From the NCBI GenBank assembly GCA_000711775.1, contig ARYC01017330.1:1-64000 (forward strand): a stretch of DNA of 64,000 nt, read 5' to 3'. This document shows, in pieces, positions 12,266 to 23,532 of this stretch. Within the stretch, counting starts at the first letter, position 1; each line of letters starts with the position of its first letter. The notes below the pieces were generated by a model. That model made no database searches. It saw only the letters and a list, made by a program, of their open reading frames with translations, and was not told the DNA's origin. The position numbers were made by a program, and so were the translations under genes. This stretch comes from Oxytricha trifallax (taxonomy: Eukaryota; Ciliophora; Spirotrichea; Sporadotrichida; Oxytrichidae).

Positions 12266-12444
12266 ATAAGACAAAACACAGAGTAAAAGAGCAGTAATAA
12301 TATATTAATTAAATTTTGTATTTTTATTTTTGCATTTCCCCGATTCAATTGTATTTTATCAATAATACATACATAAAATAATCTAGAGTTAAATAGGTAA
12401 AAGATGCTTAAAAAAGGGGAAACAAAATTTTTATGGGTACTGAC

Positions 12445-14790
12445 GTCCACTGCCCCTTGATGACGCCGAGAGCGCCCAGGTGAAGTTTAGAGCGCCCATA
12501 ATTTTACTTTATAATAATTCTTTTTAAAAACTACTTTTACCTCTATCTATAAGCATTTATAGATTGACTAATGTGTAATCTTTGTACTACATTATAATAC
12601 AGTTTATATAGAAAAATTTTTCATAACTTTTTATATATTGGTTTATCTATCGCTACATAATTAATATATTTTAATAAAGTATATATTGATCAAAAGTCAC
12701 TAACAATTTCTCATAATTTTTCTTGTAAAAATTGTTATTTATTCTTTTTTTAAATTAATAATTTATTAAAATTTTTCTTATTAATATTCAACTTTTATAC
12801 TTTTTAACGATTTTTCCTTATTAAATATATCAATTTAAAGTAACATTAGAGTTTAAATTGAAAAATTTATTCCATATCGAAAAAACTTAAGGATTATATA
12901 CCCAGACATATATTTAATCATACTTAAATAAGTTTTCATTAAAAAAATAAATGATAAACTCTTTAAACTAAAACTCTTTTTCCAATTATATTAAATAGTA
13001 AAAACTTTTAAATTTATATAGACTTTTATGATTAAATCATTTTTAAAGTAGGGTTAGAACTAAGATTTACATGAAAAAACATTATAATTAAAAACAAATT
13101 AAATTCAATAAAATTAAAAATAGAGCACTATGTGATTTAGAACTTATTTTATACTAGATTCATAAAAATTGTAGAGATACAATTCATTAGTGTTATTTTG
13201 ATCTTTTTTAGTTTTATTTACTCTTATTAAGTACATTTTTATATTAACTAAGAATCTGATGATAGTAAAGCAATTAATAAAAATTAGAATGTAAATAATG
13301 CTAGATGACTGCATCATTTTAAAAATAAAAAATAAGTATATAATTGATTTTAAAAACTAAAACGAAAGTATGGTGGTGTTAAAAAATTTAGAACTCTAAA
13401 TATTGTAATCTGTTAATTTATACTTATCTAATTAGTCATTAATTTGGAAAAAATGGAAAAAAATCCTAAGTTTGTAAAAAAAAAACTCTAAAAATGTAAA
13501 TAATTTCATAAAGTAAGTAATTATTAAATTAAAAAGTTATAAGGATAGGGTGACCCACAGTGGCCCGAGGCTGGATACTTCTAACAGAGTTTTCTACACT
13601 AAAGCATGCTGAGAGAAGGCACGGGGTTGCTGGGTTCACTGCATTAGGGGCCAGTCAGCGGGGTTCAATCTGTCAGATCCTAAACTCCTCGAGTTGTCTG
13701 CACGCTAAAGATTTCCCTATATTAGATTTGCTTCCTGGCATGAGTTCAGCTTCCTAGGTAATAGGGAGCAGGATGAAGGTGGTGCTCAACCTTCAAAAGT
13801 GAGACGATAAGAACCATAGAAGCCAACGATAATGATTTTCCTCCCACACCAGGTCGGGTTAATGAGGCTACCACAGCGAAAGGACAGAGACTGCTATCTC
13901 AGCAGCGGTGGAACCTGGTAAGAGTTTTCTCCAGACTCCCCTTTAATTGTTTACAGGAAGCAGATCTCTGCGAGCTCTGCGGGGGATACTCCTAGTTAAG
14001 AGCTAGGCTCTGACTCGTATGCATCTCGGTCCAGGGAGAAGTGGAATGGGGGGCAATGTGGTTTTTTGGAGTTTTTTAGCTCACGACTTGCCACGTCATC
14101 TCACATCAGATACGTTGATGGTTTGGTTTTAGTATTAAACAGTGAATTGTTAAATAATTTAATTTTAGTATAACTCATTAATCATCATCATAAAGTAAGT
14201 AAAATTAGAAATATATCAAAACGAAAGATTAAAACATTACTTATTTAAAAAATAAATATCATGAATTGTATATTTATTATAATTATGTTTGCTCTTAAAA
14301 ATTTGATTTATAAATTATTGAATTATATTAGATTTTTATCATTTATAGATAAAAAATATTAAAAGTAATTAATCAGTCAGACAAAAATTATAAACATAAA
14401 AATTAGAAAAATTATATTTATTTATTTATTAATTAGAGAGAGATTTATTTAAGTTAGATTTAAGAATTTTTGTAAAAAATTATACTCGTGAATATAATTA
14501 ATTAAGTTAATACATACTTAAGATGATTGAAAATTGAATTTTTTTATATATATGATTGTATAAATTTTGGGGTTTAAGAAAGAAATTTATATAAATTGTA
14601 GTATTATTTAGTGTTTAGATTGTCCATTAGTCAAGCTAAAAAATATAAGAGAGAGTAAGGTAAAGAAATTTTGAAAAAAAAATTATTATAAAGTAAAATT
14701 ATGAGCACTCTGGACATCACCTGGGAAGGGCGTCATCATAGCGCTGTGGTCGTCACTTGGCGCTCTAGGCATCATCAGGGCGCTGGGGAC
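12445..14790. mobile_element. 2.35-kb non-coding TIR element
   Basis: The ends are inverted: GTCCACTGCCCCTTGATGAC on the left against GTCCCCAGCGCCCTGATGAT on the complement of the right end. Similarity continues inward through AGAGCGCC, CAGGTGAAG/CAGGTGATG and CATAATTTTACTTTATAAT for about 200 bp. The interior is AT-rich without a supported gene, apart from the GC-rich repeat at 13549-14160. No transposase is present, so it would be non-autonomous. No clear target duplication. Confidence 0.65.
13549..14160 (+). repeat. GC-rich dispersed repeat, copy 1
   Basis: About 600 bp with far higher GC than its surroundings. It matches the complement of 37640-38215 in several blocks: GGTTCAATCTGTCAG, ACTCCTCGAG, TTCCTAGGTAATAGGGAGC, CTTCAAAAGTGAGA, CCCACACC, GCTACCACAG, CCACGTCATCTCAC, TAGTATTAAACAGTG. 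A frame around GSICQ...SSSQVIGS is partly shared by both copies but breaks elsewhere, so coding is unproven. No tRNA or rRNA gene was recognised in it. Confidence 0.65.
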
Positions 14791-16166
14791 TTAATAACAA
14801 AGTTTAAATTCTTAATTAATTTAAATTTTATTAATGCAAATTTAATTAATTCTCATTGAAAACCACAAAACCTTTTCAGTAGTTTAATTGTGTTATTATA
14901 AATTGATAAAAGTAGAATACTAAGGCAAAATATATTTAAAGCTTGAAAATCGCATGATTTAAATCAATATAAAAACTAGTTCAATTCAACTAGTTTAAAT
15001 GGATGTCTGCTATCGAGAATAATTATCATCTATTGTTCTCCGCCCTCGAATGTCCCATAGTACATCATCATCATTTCATTGCATTTGAATTTTCATTTGT
15101 AAACTCGATCGTAAGTAACTCCTGCTGCTGGTGATGGTGTTGGTCATTTAGGGAATATTTAAATATATACAATCCTTGCTTAGAAAAGGAAACGGTTTAA
15201 AAATGGAAGATATATTTCAAAGAAATCCTCATTAAAACATTTGTTCATCTGTAAATCTTTAATGATAGTTGTGAATGAAACCTAAAACACCTGAACCATT
15301 TAATTTAATTTAATAACTATTTGATTTATGATGTGTGGTTGAGGTCAAATTGGTGTTTGTAGAAAAACTGTGAGCTTAATATACATATATATTTTATGAC
15401 TATTTTCGAATGAATTATATTTTTTAGTTTGTACAACTCGCATGCTGAAATTTGAAGCTTTGAAAATCAAAACCCCAAAATCTCTTAATGAAGTTTATAA
15501 GTGCTTTGATTTGAAGGGAATCTGTTAGGGTTGTGGTTATTAATTTAATGCTAGACAAAAATAACAATCTTTTGGGGTCTATTTATGATGAAGAGTATAT
15601 AGATTTAGTGTTTGAACTGTGATTTGGATGCGATATGTATAGTGAATAAATAAATCCAGTACTGAACTATAAGTCTATTGCACTACTCTTAAAGCGAAGT
15701 CCATCAACTGTTCACTCAAACTGCTTGAAAGCTGTGTATTTAAAGCAATAATAGCTGAATTCTTAGCCTAAGAGGAAGTCAAAGTTTCTATAGAAGCATA
15801 TTGACTATCTTATTAATGTAAAAACTTTAAAGTATTTGGCTCACTTCTCTCTCGACCAATGAGCTACTATGTTTCACCATCAGTTCCCTAAGTTGAAGAT
15901 CTCTGCAAAGTCTGTTGCAAACATTTTTAAACGAAATGGTATCACTTACAAAAGTGTGAATCGTATCAAGAGAGTGATTGACTTCACTCTGCCATTTTAC
16001 AACAATAACCTAAATTATATTTATAATTAAATGAAGAGAGCCTAATAGAATAATATTAAGTTTATTCATGCTGACGAGGCTGTGTTTACCTTCAACACTT
16101 TCATCTATTAGTCTTGGTATAAGAAGCATAGCAACATAGAAGTATATGACTAGAAAGCCAAGGTAT

Positions 16167-17731
16167 GGGGGGGGGTCTAAGTCGGTGGCAGAAATTTTTT
16201 CAAAATCCTATGTCGGTGGCAGACATAAAAAAATTTTTTTTTTTCAAAATCCTTTGTCGGTGGCAAAAAATAAAATATGATTATTTTACCAAAAACTCAT
16301 TAATTGATGCTTAATATAAAAAAAAGTTTTCAATAAAAAAAATATATATTTAAATTGTTGTATCTAAAAAATTATTTTAAAATTTATATTATTATTTTAA
16401 TATAATAGATATAGAAATTTAAATGCAAAAAAGACATTCAGATATTGTAAAAACATCTTAATTAATAATGGATGTAATGAGTTTTATCAAAGATATATAA
16501 AAAGTAATAGCAGATCTATAAGAAACTGGAATTTTCGAAAATGACGTAAAATGTTAAGTATGCAGATAGTATATGATGTTAACCAAAAGAAAAGATGCAC
16601 CAGATGAAGTTGAATACTAATGTAAACGACCATGCAGGAGGAAAAAATCAATTTAATCACTATTTATGTTTCGCAAGCATCAACAACCAATATCAGCATG
16701 GTATTTATTGGTGTTTCACTATTTTGCAAAGGGATACAGTTCTTCCCAAACAAAGTACAATTTAAATATGTGCAATTACAAATTAAATCAGAAATTAATC
16801 AAGAATATATTCTAAGATGTTAGAAAAAAGATAGCTAAGTATATGGAGATTTTTCACATCTAAGATGAAAATGAAATACTTAATGGTGATATTGAAGTAG
16901 ATGAAAGTTTATTTACTCATGGAAAATTCTTGCATGATGAAGGCTAAATTAGAAATTAAGTAGGAAATATGAGAGTTGAAAGGCAAATTTGGGTATTCGG
17001 TATGATAGAAAGAAATTCTAAGAAAGCAAAAGTTTTCATTGTTAAAGACAGAACTAGAGATACTTTATGGGCACTAATACACTAATATTCTTAAGTAGGA
17101 TCTACTATACATCATGATGGATTTAGTTCATATATAAATATGCAGTTTTCATAAGCAGGATTATACAATAAAAGATATGTTCATGAAGAACTAAAATAAA
17201 ATTTATTTAATTTATAATAAGAAGAAGATAATGATGACGATGATGATGAAGATGATGATGACGATGATGATGAAGATGATGATGAAGATGATGAAAATGA
17301 AGAAAATAAATTTTAAGATGTTGAAATGCAAGATGATAGTGAGAATAGCAATGCAAATGTAAGACCTAGAAATTTTAGAGGAACTAATTAAATTGAAAGC
17401 TTATGGTTTTAACTCAAAAGATATATTAAAAATATTTATAGTACGGTAAGTGATGAAAATTTGCATGATTTTCTAATGGAAGCATTATGGAGAAGACATA
17501 TAAAAATCAATTAATAAAAGGCAAATGAATCTTTATCTGAGATATTTAACTAGTTAGTAATTAATTAACAATTCTTTGATTGAAAACTTTTTTTTATATT
17601 AAGCATCAATTTATGAGTTTTTGGTAAAATAATCATATTTTATTTTTTGCCACCGACTTAGGATTTTGAAAAAATTTTGCCACCGACTTAGGATTTCAAA
17701 AAATTTCTGCCACCGACCTAGACCCCCCCCC
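16167..17731 (+). mobile_element. intact IS1595/Merlin-type DNA transposon
   Basis: 1,565 bp bounded by 9 G and 9-10 C, with long TIRs (about 150 bp). Each TIR contains three copies of GTCGGTGGCA / TGCCACCGAC. The target CAAGGTAT (8 bp, or 9 with an ambiguous C) is duplicated on both sides (16159-16166; 17732-17739). Removing the element and one copy restores the reading frame of the TBE-B transposase it sits in (KAKV|QTMEILGG against KVKVQTHAILGG in TBE-A). One intact transposase gene is inside. Merlin elements typically duplicate 8-9 bp, which fits. Confidence 0.9.
16423..17583 (+). CDS. ISXO2/IS1595-family transposase, uninterrupted
   Basis: 386-residue frame without any TGA until 17581-17583. 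The N-terminal zinc ribbon has CQVC at about 46-49 and QCKRPC further on. The DDE-type core has VDESLF (about residue 165), WVFGMIERNSKKAKVFIV, HHDGFSSY (about 239) and NQIESLWFQLKRY (about 325), the usual DDE_Tnp_IS1595 order. Between the second and third motifs it has an extended Asp/Glu run (encoded at 17221-17310) that is not part of the core family. Of the transposases in the window, this is the only one I could read without a break. Confidence 0.9.
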
Positions 17732-18398
17732 CAAGGTATAAACAATGGAAATTCTTGGAGGAATTAGTGAGGATGCTGGTTCAGAAACATATGTTATTCA
17801 TCCTCGCTCTATTAAGACAAAGAGCAGTATATTAAGTTCTTAGAACAGCTGAGAGAGAAGTACCCTTAATAAGAGATTATACTATTCGTTGATATTCTTT
17901 CTGATATGACTAAAGAAACAAGGAAGAGTTATGAACAACTTAGAATAACGTCAGTGCTTAACGTACCTTACAGTCCATAGTTTAATGGAATTGTGTACTA
18001 CTGGGGTATATTAAAAGGTTATTACAAGAAACTGCTGCTATACCACTTGATGCATGACCTACCTATCGATACAGTCGATTTATTAAAAGTTTAGCTAAGA
18101 GAGTTGATAATTAGTTGGCATAAAAGTATGCTAAAGAAGGGAGAGTGAATGTATTTAAATAAGTTTTGTAGTTAGGTTAATGAATATATAAGTGGCATTT
18201 AAAATCTTTTAGAGGGAGTTGGCTTCTCTTTCTTTTCTTCTACTTCTTGCTTCCCTCATCCTAAGTTTCTTCTCTTGCTGCTAGCTCCAGCATCTATGTT
18301 CATTGACTCTGGAAGCTAAATATTTGAATAAAGTCTCTTGCTAACTTAATACTTTGTCTGCGACTTTCGCTCTCTGTGAAGCTTGCTCTATTCCTTCA

Positions 18399-18986
18399 TC
18401 AAGAAGATGCCAGTACCAGATTTTTCTAAAGAGTTAAGCTAGAAATCTTACTTGAAATATAAGGGTGCTTCTGCAGCTCTGATAGCCAGCTCTCACTTAT
18501 CTTGATCCCTTGTTTGTCCTTCTTATCTTCTGAAGAGATGCTGTACCTTTTCTTATGAGATTCTTGAATAATTTCTTTCAAGTAATCACCTTTAATTGTT
18601 GCAAGTATGCCAAAGAAATAGTTTCTTTCAGGTAGTTTATTTGACAACTACTTCTTAGTAGGCAGGTACTGCGAAACCTCTGGGTCGTCGTTCATAGCAT
18701 CATAATATAACTTAGTCACTGAAATCTCTGGATAGTTTGGAATTTCTGCAAACTATACATCTTAAGTTTTCAATGCTTTCTTATTTTTGCAGAGTATTGC
18801 TCTTAGAAAAGAAATTTTAGCACCTTCCATCGTTGGCAGAAACAAACCAACTACATTATAAAGACTAGTTACTATGAGTTCATTACCTTGCTGCACCAGG
18901 TAGCGATGCAAATCCTCCTTGCTTCTAAATCTTTGAATCAATTCTTGTGCTTGCACTCTTCTCATTGCATCATTCATTGACTCCAT
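18399..18986 (-). CDS. TBE 22-kDa protein, TBE-B copy
   Basis: Start ATG 18984-18986, intron 18851-18886 (36 nt, GTAATG...GTAG), TGA 18399-18401; about 183 residues. It begins MESMNDAMRR and contains GLFLPTMEGA, LPERNYFFGILATIKGDYL, KQGIKISESWL and HPYISSK, all matching the TBE-A and TBE-C copies. The family's function is unknown. No break was seen, although the flanking transposase and 57-kDa genes are ruined. Divergently placed between them as in other TBEs. Confidence 0.85.
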
Positions 18987-19383
18987 CTTGTTTACAAATC
19001 TAAGAAATGGTATTCAAATTTAAGTTAATTGATTTCAATTCTATACCTCTGAAAAACTTACTATTAAATATGGGCATCCTATAGAAGGTCAACCTCTAAG
19101 AAGGATGTGGAGAAGGTTTTGAGAACTTGTTTCAAACTTGGGAGATTGATATCATTTTCTTAATTAGGTGCACCTCCTATATCGGTACGTGCTGTAATCA
19201 CCTTATTATTGATAGTAAAAATGGTTACTTCCTCCCCCATATTTAGAGCTTGATTGTCTCTTAAGACTTACATTTCTTCTCTAATACTCTAAGAACTTCC
19301 CTATAAACTTGTAGGATTGCAAAGCTCTTATATAAGCTCTCAGTTATAGAGGCAGTTTTATAATTTTAAATTCAAATTTAAAT

Positions 19384-20886
19384 ATGAGCGCTAACATTTT
19401 AAGAAAAACAACAGCACTTCCATCAAACTAAATGAGACTTACCTTTGGCAGCAATAAAAAGTGTGATAGCTGTGAGATGAACTCTCATAAAGAACTACCA
19501 GAGCTATCACTTGAGGTCTCTGTTATTAAAATAGAAATTAATAATAGAAAATAAATGGCAAACAAGTGTGTGGGAGACAGAGAGGAGGAGAAAGGTAATA
19601 TTGTAGAAATACATTTGAATTTGGAAAATTAATTATAATTAAATTTAAAATAAATCAAAATCGTGCCAGTTAAAGTTGGCCAATTTAAACGATCTAGGGC
19701 TCTTTCGATAGAGAATTCAAAATTAACTGGACTTTGTTATTCGCGGTACTATTTTATTGCATCCCTAGAGTGAGATAACTCGACTTTAATTAAACTCATC
19801 TAAATTCATTAAATTATACCCTCACATTAAAGTCGAGTTATCTCGCTCTAGGGATGCAATAAAATAGTACCGCCAATAATAAAGTCCAGCTAATTTTGAA
19901 TTCTCTATCGAATGAGCCCAAGATCGTTTAAATTGGCCAACTTTAACTGCCACGATTTTGTATTAATATATATTTAATTCAAATTAATTTTCCAAATTCA
20001 AATGTATTTCTACAATAATGAAATTTCAATGTAAGCAGAGGAAGTTTAAGTATATTTTTGTGAGAAGTGAGAAAGAGACTTCACTCATAAATTTAGCTGG
20101 TACAGGCATATGAAGGTCCATAAGGAAGCTAAGCCTACTTTATACTTAAAGCATGCCAAAGTTGATGGAAAGTATGATTGCTTTGAGTGCCATAAGCAAT
20201 ACTCTCGTACAAGAGACTTAAAAATGAATCTTTCAAAAGCCCACAAGAAAGAAATAGAAGTTGAAGATTAAGACACTCAACTTAAGTTGCTCAACAAAAG
20301 AAAAGCAAGGCAGCTTCTTTAACAAGCAAGTGAATCAGAGTATGTCAGGATTGCATGCAACCTTTTAGTATCAGAGGTCACTAAAATCATGATTAAAATA
20401 TAATACAAGAAAATTCCAGTACTTGCAAAGATTGATTTAGATACTTCTCTCTAAAGCTACCTTATTCTAGAGGAATCCTATGATAAGAAAGTTATTAAGG
20501 ATTATCAGTATGCTTACAAGTTATATCCTTTCAGGTATCTCCTTAGTGATGATAAATATTAATTAGAGTTTACTTATGAGTATTAAGTACTCACTCAGGC
20601 TAAGTTTAAAGAGTGCAAATACTTAATTAAGCTAGATGCTGTTCTCCTAGCCAAAGATCATGTAGCTTTAGGACTACCACTCTTTGAAATGACACTCAGA
20701 GATTTCATATCTGATCAAAGAAATCATAGATAGCTTACATTAATAGCAACTTAAGCTATAGAAGGTATCAAAGAGCTTCATAAGTTAGCCTTTGTTCACA
20801 GAGATCTTAAGCCTGAGAATATAATGTTGAGCTTTTCACCATTAACAGTAACAATAATTGATTTCAACAGAGCCTTAAGAGTGGAA
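19384..20886 (+). pseudogene. TBE 57-kDa zinc-finger/kinase protein, truncated and interrupted
   Basis: Starts MSANILRK like the TBE-A copy. A foldback element (19601-20015) lies in the N-terminal coding part; without it and one TA the frame continues. The first C2H2 finger has TGA where the second Cys belongs (FCEK-TGA near 20066). The second finger is CFECHKQYSRTRDLKMNLSKAH-like (about 20180-20250). The kinase domain shows HRDLKPENIM and IIDFNRA (about 20800-20870). The sequence then departs from TBE near 20886, removing the activation loop and C-lobe. Confidence 0.85.
19601..20015. mobile_element. foldback MITE, copy 1 (TA target)
   Basis: 415 bp, nearly perfect inverted repeat: arms of about 190 bp (TTGTAGAAATACATTTGAAT inward on both strands) around a 35-nt loop (about 19791-19825). 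Flanked by TA on both sides, as for Tc1/mariner-mobilised elements. It sits in the 57-kDa frame of TBE-B. No coding capacity. Confidence 0.9.
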
Positions 20887-20997
20887 GTATCAATCTCAAT
20901 CAATGAAACAAATTGCAGAGTCAATAATAAAAAAACCAAACTGAAGATCAGACATTTCAATAGAGCAGATAAAGTTGTAGTGCTTTATTTTTACTAT

Positions 20998-22445
20998 TCA
21001 CTCAAACAATACCTTCGCATTATGAGGCAACTATCTAAACTTTATTTCTTCTATCCAGCTTACAATTTAGTCTACTGTATGTTCCGCTCTATGGTTAGGC
21101 TTAATGATTATCTACTCAGACATATCTTTAATTTTACCATTTATCTTATTTTAGTATAGATATTGCTGTATTCTCTGCTTTGAATCTTTCGCTCTCTTAC
21201 AGCTATTATAATCATTTCTTTTCATATCATATTCAGCAATAATTGCTTCTTAAGCCCATAGATCCTATTTAATATCACCATCTCTCAAGTCCTCCCTTTC
21301 TGGAAAGTATCCAGGAGTATCATAAGCGTTGCCAAGTCCTGAAGCCTCAACTCTTTATGATCTATTGATATCAATTATTACTACTCTGAGAGGTGAAAAG
21401 TCAAGCATAATATTCTCAGGCTTCAAGTCTCTATGAACATACCCTAAAGTTTGCAGCTCTTCAATGCTTTTGCATAAAATTGTTAGAATAAGAGGTAGCT
21501 TCTTTGGGATCCTTTAATCTTAGATATAGTCTCTTAAAATCATTTTATATAGAGGGAGACGAAAAGCAAAATGATCTTGAGAAAGCAGTTTTTCATAGAT
21601 CTTAATTATAAATCTGCACTGTATATCACTTGCTTTAGCAAGAGCTTAGTACTCATTGACAAATTCCATTTGATACTTGTCATCACATTTAAAGTAATTG
21701 AATGGATAAATCTTGTATGCGAATTGCTTATCAGTTATGACCTTTTTCTCAAACTTGTACTCAAGTATAAGATAACTTTTTTTACATTTTATAAGGTCAA
21801 TTACATTTAAAATTGTAAGCTTTAGTGTTTGTATCTTCAGTGTGATTTTCACTATCTCAGAAGCTGGAAGGTGTCTTACTGCTTTAATAAGCATATTTTC
21901 TTTCTTAACTCTTTGTTCCAAGGATTTTAAAGGGTCTCTTGGCTTTCTTTTTTGAAGGAAGACCTCACCAGTCTCATGATCTATGGCTTCAAACTTCTTG
22001 CCATGATAGTTTTTATAGGTGAACTTTTAAATCCCTTGAATGGTTATATTGCTTATTCCAATAAAAGCAAAAATATTTTCATCTCTCTTATCATGCTTAA
22101 GATAGAGCTTTGGCTAGTTAGAATGCTACACTAAGATATGACGCTTAATAGCAGATTTAAAAGTGAAGTTCTTCTCACACTCTTCACATAAATGTAATGC
22201 TTTAATTTCTTTTTTCTCTTCCTCCTCTTCAACCATTTTTATTGGAACTTCGCATTGGATTTCATAGCTCTGCATTTCTATTTAACAACTGAATTGTTAT
22301 TCAAAGTCTAAGACCTAAGGTTAGAGAATTTCAGGTTCATACCAGGTAGAGGCATCACAAGTCTCGATTTTCTTTTAATTTATTAAAGAAAGTTTTGCTT
22401 GCTAATACCAAGCAATGCCGCTTTTCTTAGTAACTTGCCGCTCAT
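20998..22445 (-). pseudogene. TBE 57-kDa zinc-finger/kinase protein, TBE-C copy, frame-damaged
   Basis: Starts MSGKLLRKAALLG (ATG 22443-22445) and ends at TGA 20998-21000. A first C2H2 finger (LCEECEKNFTFKSAIKRH) is intact near 22150-22210. The second has Trp for Cys (CFYWNKQYNHSRDLKVH). The kinase core has VHRDLKPENIM, IIDINRS in place of the usual DFN/DFG, and PGYFPEREDLRDGD (about 21270-21430). A frameshift near 22385 and another within the second finger break the frame. The C-terminus aligns with TBE-A to the end. Confidence 0.8.
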
Positions 22446-22619
22446 TTTATAAGTGCTATTAATAATTATATAAGCTGTTTAAATTCTACCTTTAAACACA
22501 AGTAAGAGCATACCCTCAAATTGGAACAGAGTGCGAGACATTAGTTTTATATTTCTAAAATTTTAAGATAATTTATATACTATTCCATCCATTTGATACA
22601 TTAAAATGCACCTAAATTT

Positions 22620-22800
22620 GTTTTGTGAAGTTAGGTGGTGCTCCTAAATCTGTTCTTGTAAATTTAGGAGGGGAGGTTTTAAAATTTAATTTTTTTAATG
22701 CACCACCTAATACGGTTTTGAACTTTAATTTAACCTCCTAATTAAGTTTTAAATAAATTAGGAGCACCACCTAATTAAATTAATTATTATTAGGAGCAAT
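22620..22800. repeat. inverted AGGTGGTGCTCCTAA / TTAGGAGCACCACCTAA in TBE-C
   Basis: AGGTGGTGCTCCTAA near 22632 is repeated inverted near 22768 with related GCACCACCTAA words between. TBE-A has a comparable region with TTAGGAGGTCCTCC and GGAGGACCTCCTAG words (59812-59965), in the same gap between the divergent 22-kDa and 57-kDa genes. It may be a shared promoter or transposase-binding region; that is inference. Confidence 0.5.
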
Positions 22801-22993
22801 TTAATGGAGAAAGTTTGATAAAAATGGAAGTCAAACTCTGAAACTTGGAGAAAGTTCCTCCATCTTTATCTATTTATCTGATTCAGGTTGACCTCCAATT
22901 GGATCTCCCTAATTAGTAGTAAAATTTTAGTAAGTTCAGAATGGATATCCATAATTTTAAATTTCATAAACATTTATAGAATCTGGAAGCAAG

Positions 22994-23532
22994 ATGGAAT
23001 CTATGAATGATGAAATGAAAAGAATTCAATCTCAAGATTTAATAGGAAAATTCAGAAGTAAAGAAGACCTTTACAGATACTTGGTATAGCAAGGTAAGTT
23101 TTCACTTATAACTATCTTATTAACCATAGTTGGATTGTTCTTGCCAGCACAGGAGGGAACATAAATATCATTCTTAAAAGCATTGCTAAGAGAAAAAAAA
23201 AGCTTTAAGTTTAATGAAATCAGAATGATCGAGATACCTAACTATCCTGAAATTTCAGTAACAAATCTCTATGAAGATGCTATGAGTGATCCAGATGTTG
23301 CTCTCTACCTTCCATCAAAGCTGCAACTCTCTAATAAGTTGCCAAAGAGAAACTTCTTCTTTGGCGTCCTTGGAACTCTGAAACCTGAGTACTTAAATGA
23401 AGTAATTTATGAAGCTCTTAAGACACGCTATAGTATCTCTCCTGAAGAGAAAGAGAAGCAGGGAATTAAAATCAGCGACATCTGGCTCTAGAAGCATCCA
23501 TTCATTTCTAGTAAGCTTAGTCTTCTAACTTT
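22994..23532 (+). pseudogene. TBE 22-kDa protein, TBE-C copy, 3' end cut by element D
   Basis: Begins MESMNDEMKRIQSQDLIG, has the conserved 36-nt intron (23094-23129) and GLFLPAQEGT, LPKRNFFFGVLGTLKPEYL and KQGIKISDIWL. The final codons (KLSLLTL in TBE-A) run into element D at 23533; the remainder continues after 29383 (TTATAGAAAAACCTGG). Otherwise intact. Confidence 0.85.

Larger units (their letters stand above)
15548..18183 (+). pseudogene. TBE transposase (DD34E, Tc1-like), inactivated
   Basis: Homologous along its length to the TBE-A transposase: shared segments include NNIKFIHAD, SNIEVYDQ, ETYVIHPRSIKT and LLLYHLMHDL. It is split by the IS1595-type element (16167-17731 plus duplicated site). 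Further damage: in-frame TGA at two conserved Arg-type positions (near 15620 and 15870), a frameshift near 17830, loss of the second motif's normal DNLSVH (here DILSDM), and Val instead of the catalytic Glu (FNGIV where TBE-A has FNGIE). It cannot encode a working transposase. Confidence 0.85.
14858..20890 (+). mobile_element. TBE: TBE-type transposon, 3'-truncated (TBE-B)
   Basis: The left end at 14858 (GAAAACCACAAAACC...CAGTAG) matches the complement of the right end of the complete TBE at 57595-61722. It carries, in TBE order, a transposase (+), the 22-kDa gene (-) and the 57-kDa zinc-finger/kinase gene (+). It is interrupted by a 1,565-bp IS1595-type element and a 415-bp foldback element, and loses similarity inside the kinase domain near 20890. 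ATT just left of 14858 fits the TBE ANT target. Confidence 0.85.

Noticed and set aside
20824..21159. 111-codon + strand frame after the TBE-B kinase fragment
   Set aside because: Only the first 20 codons are TBE-B kinase; the rest is mostly antisense to the C-terminus of the TBE-C 57-kDa gene.
21571..22134. + and - strand frames of 60-91 codons
   Set aside because: Antisense or off-frame readings of the TBE-C zinc-finger/kinase gene.
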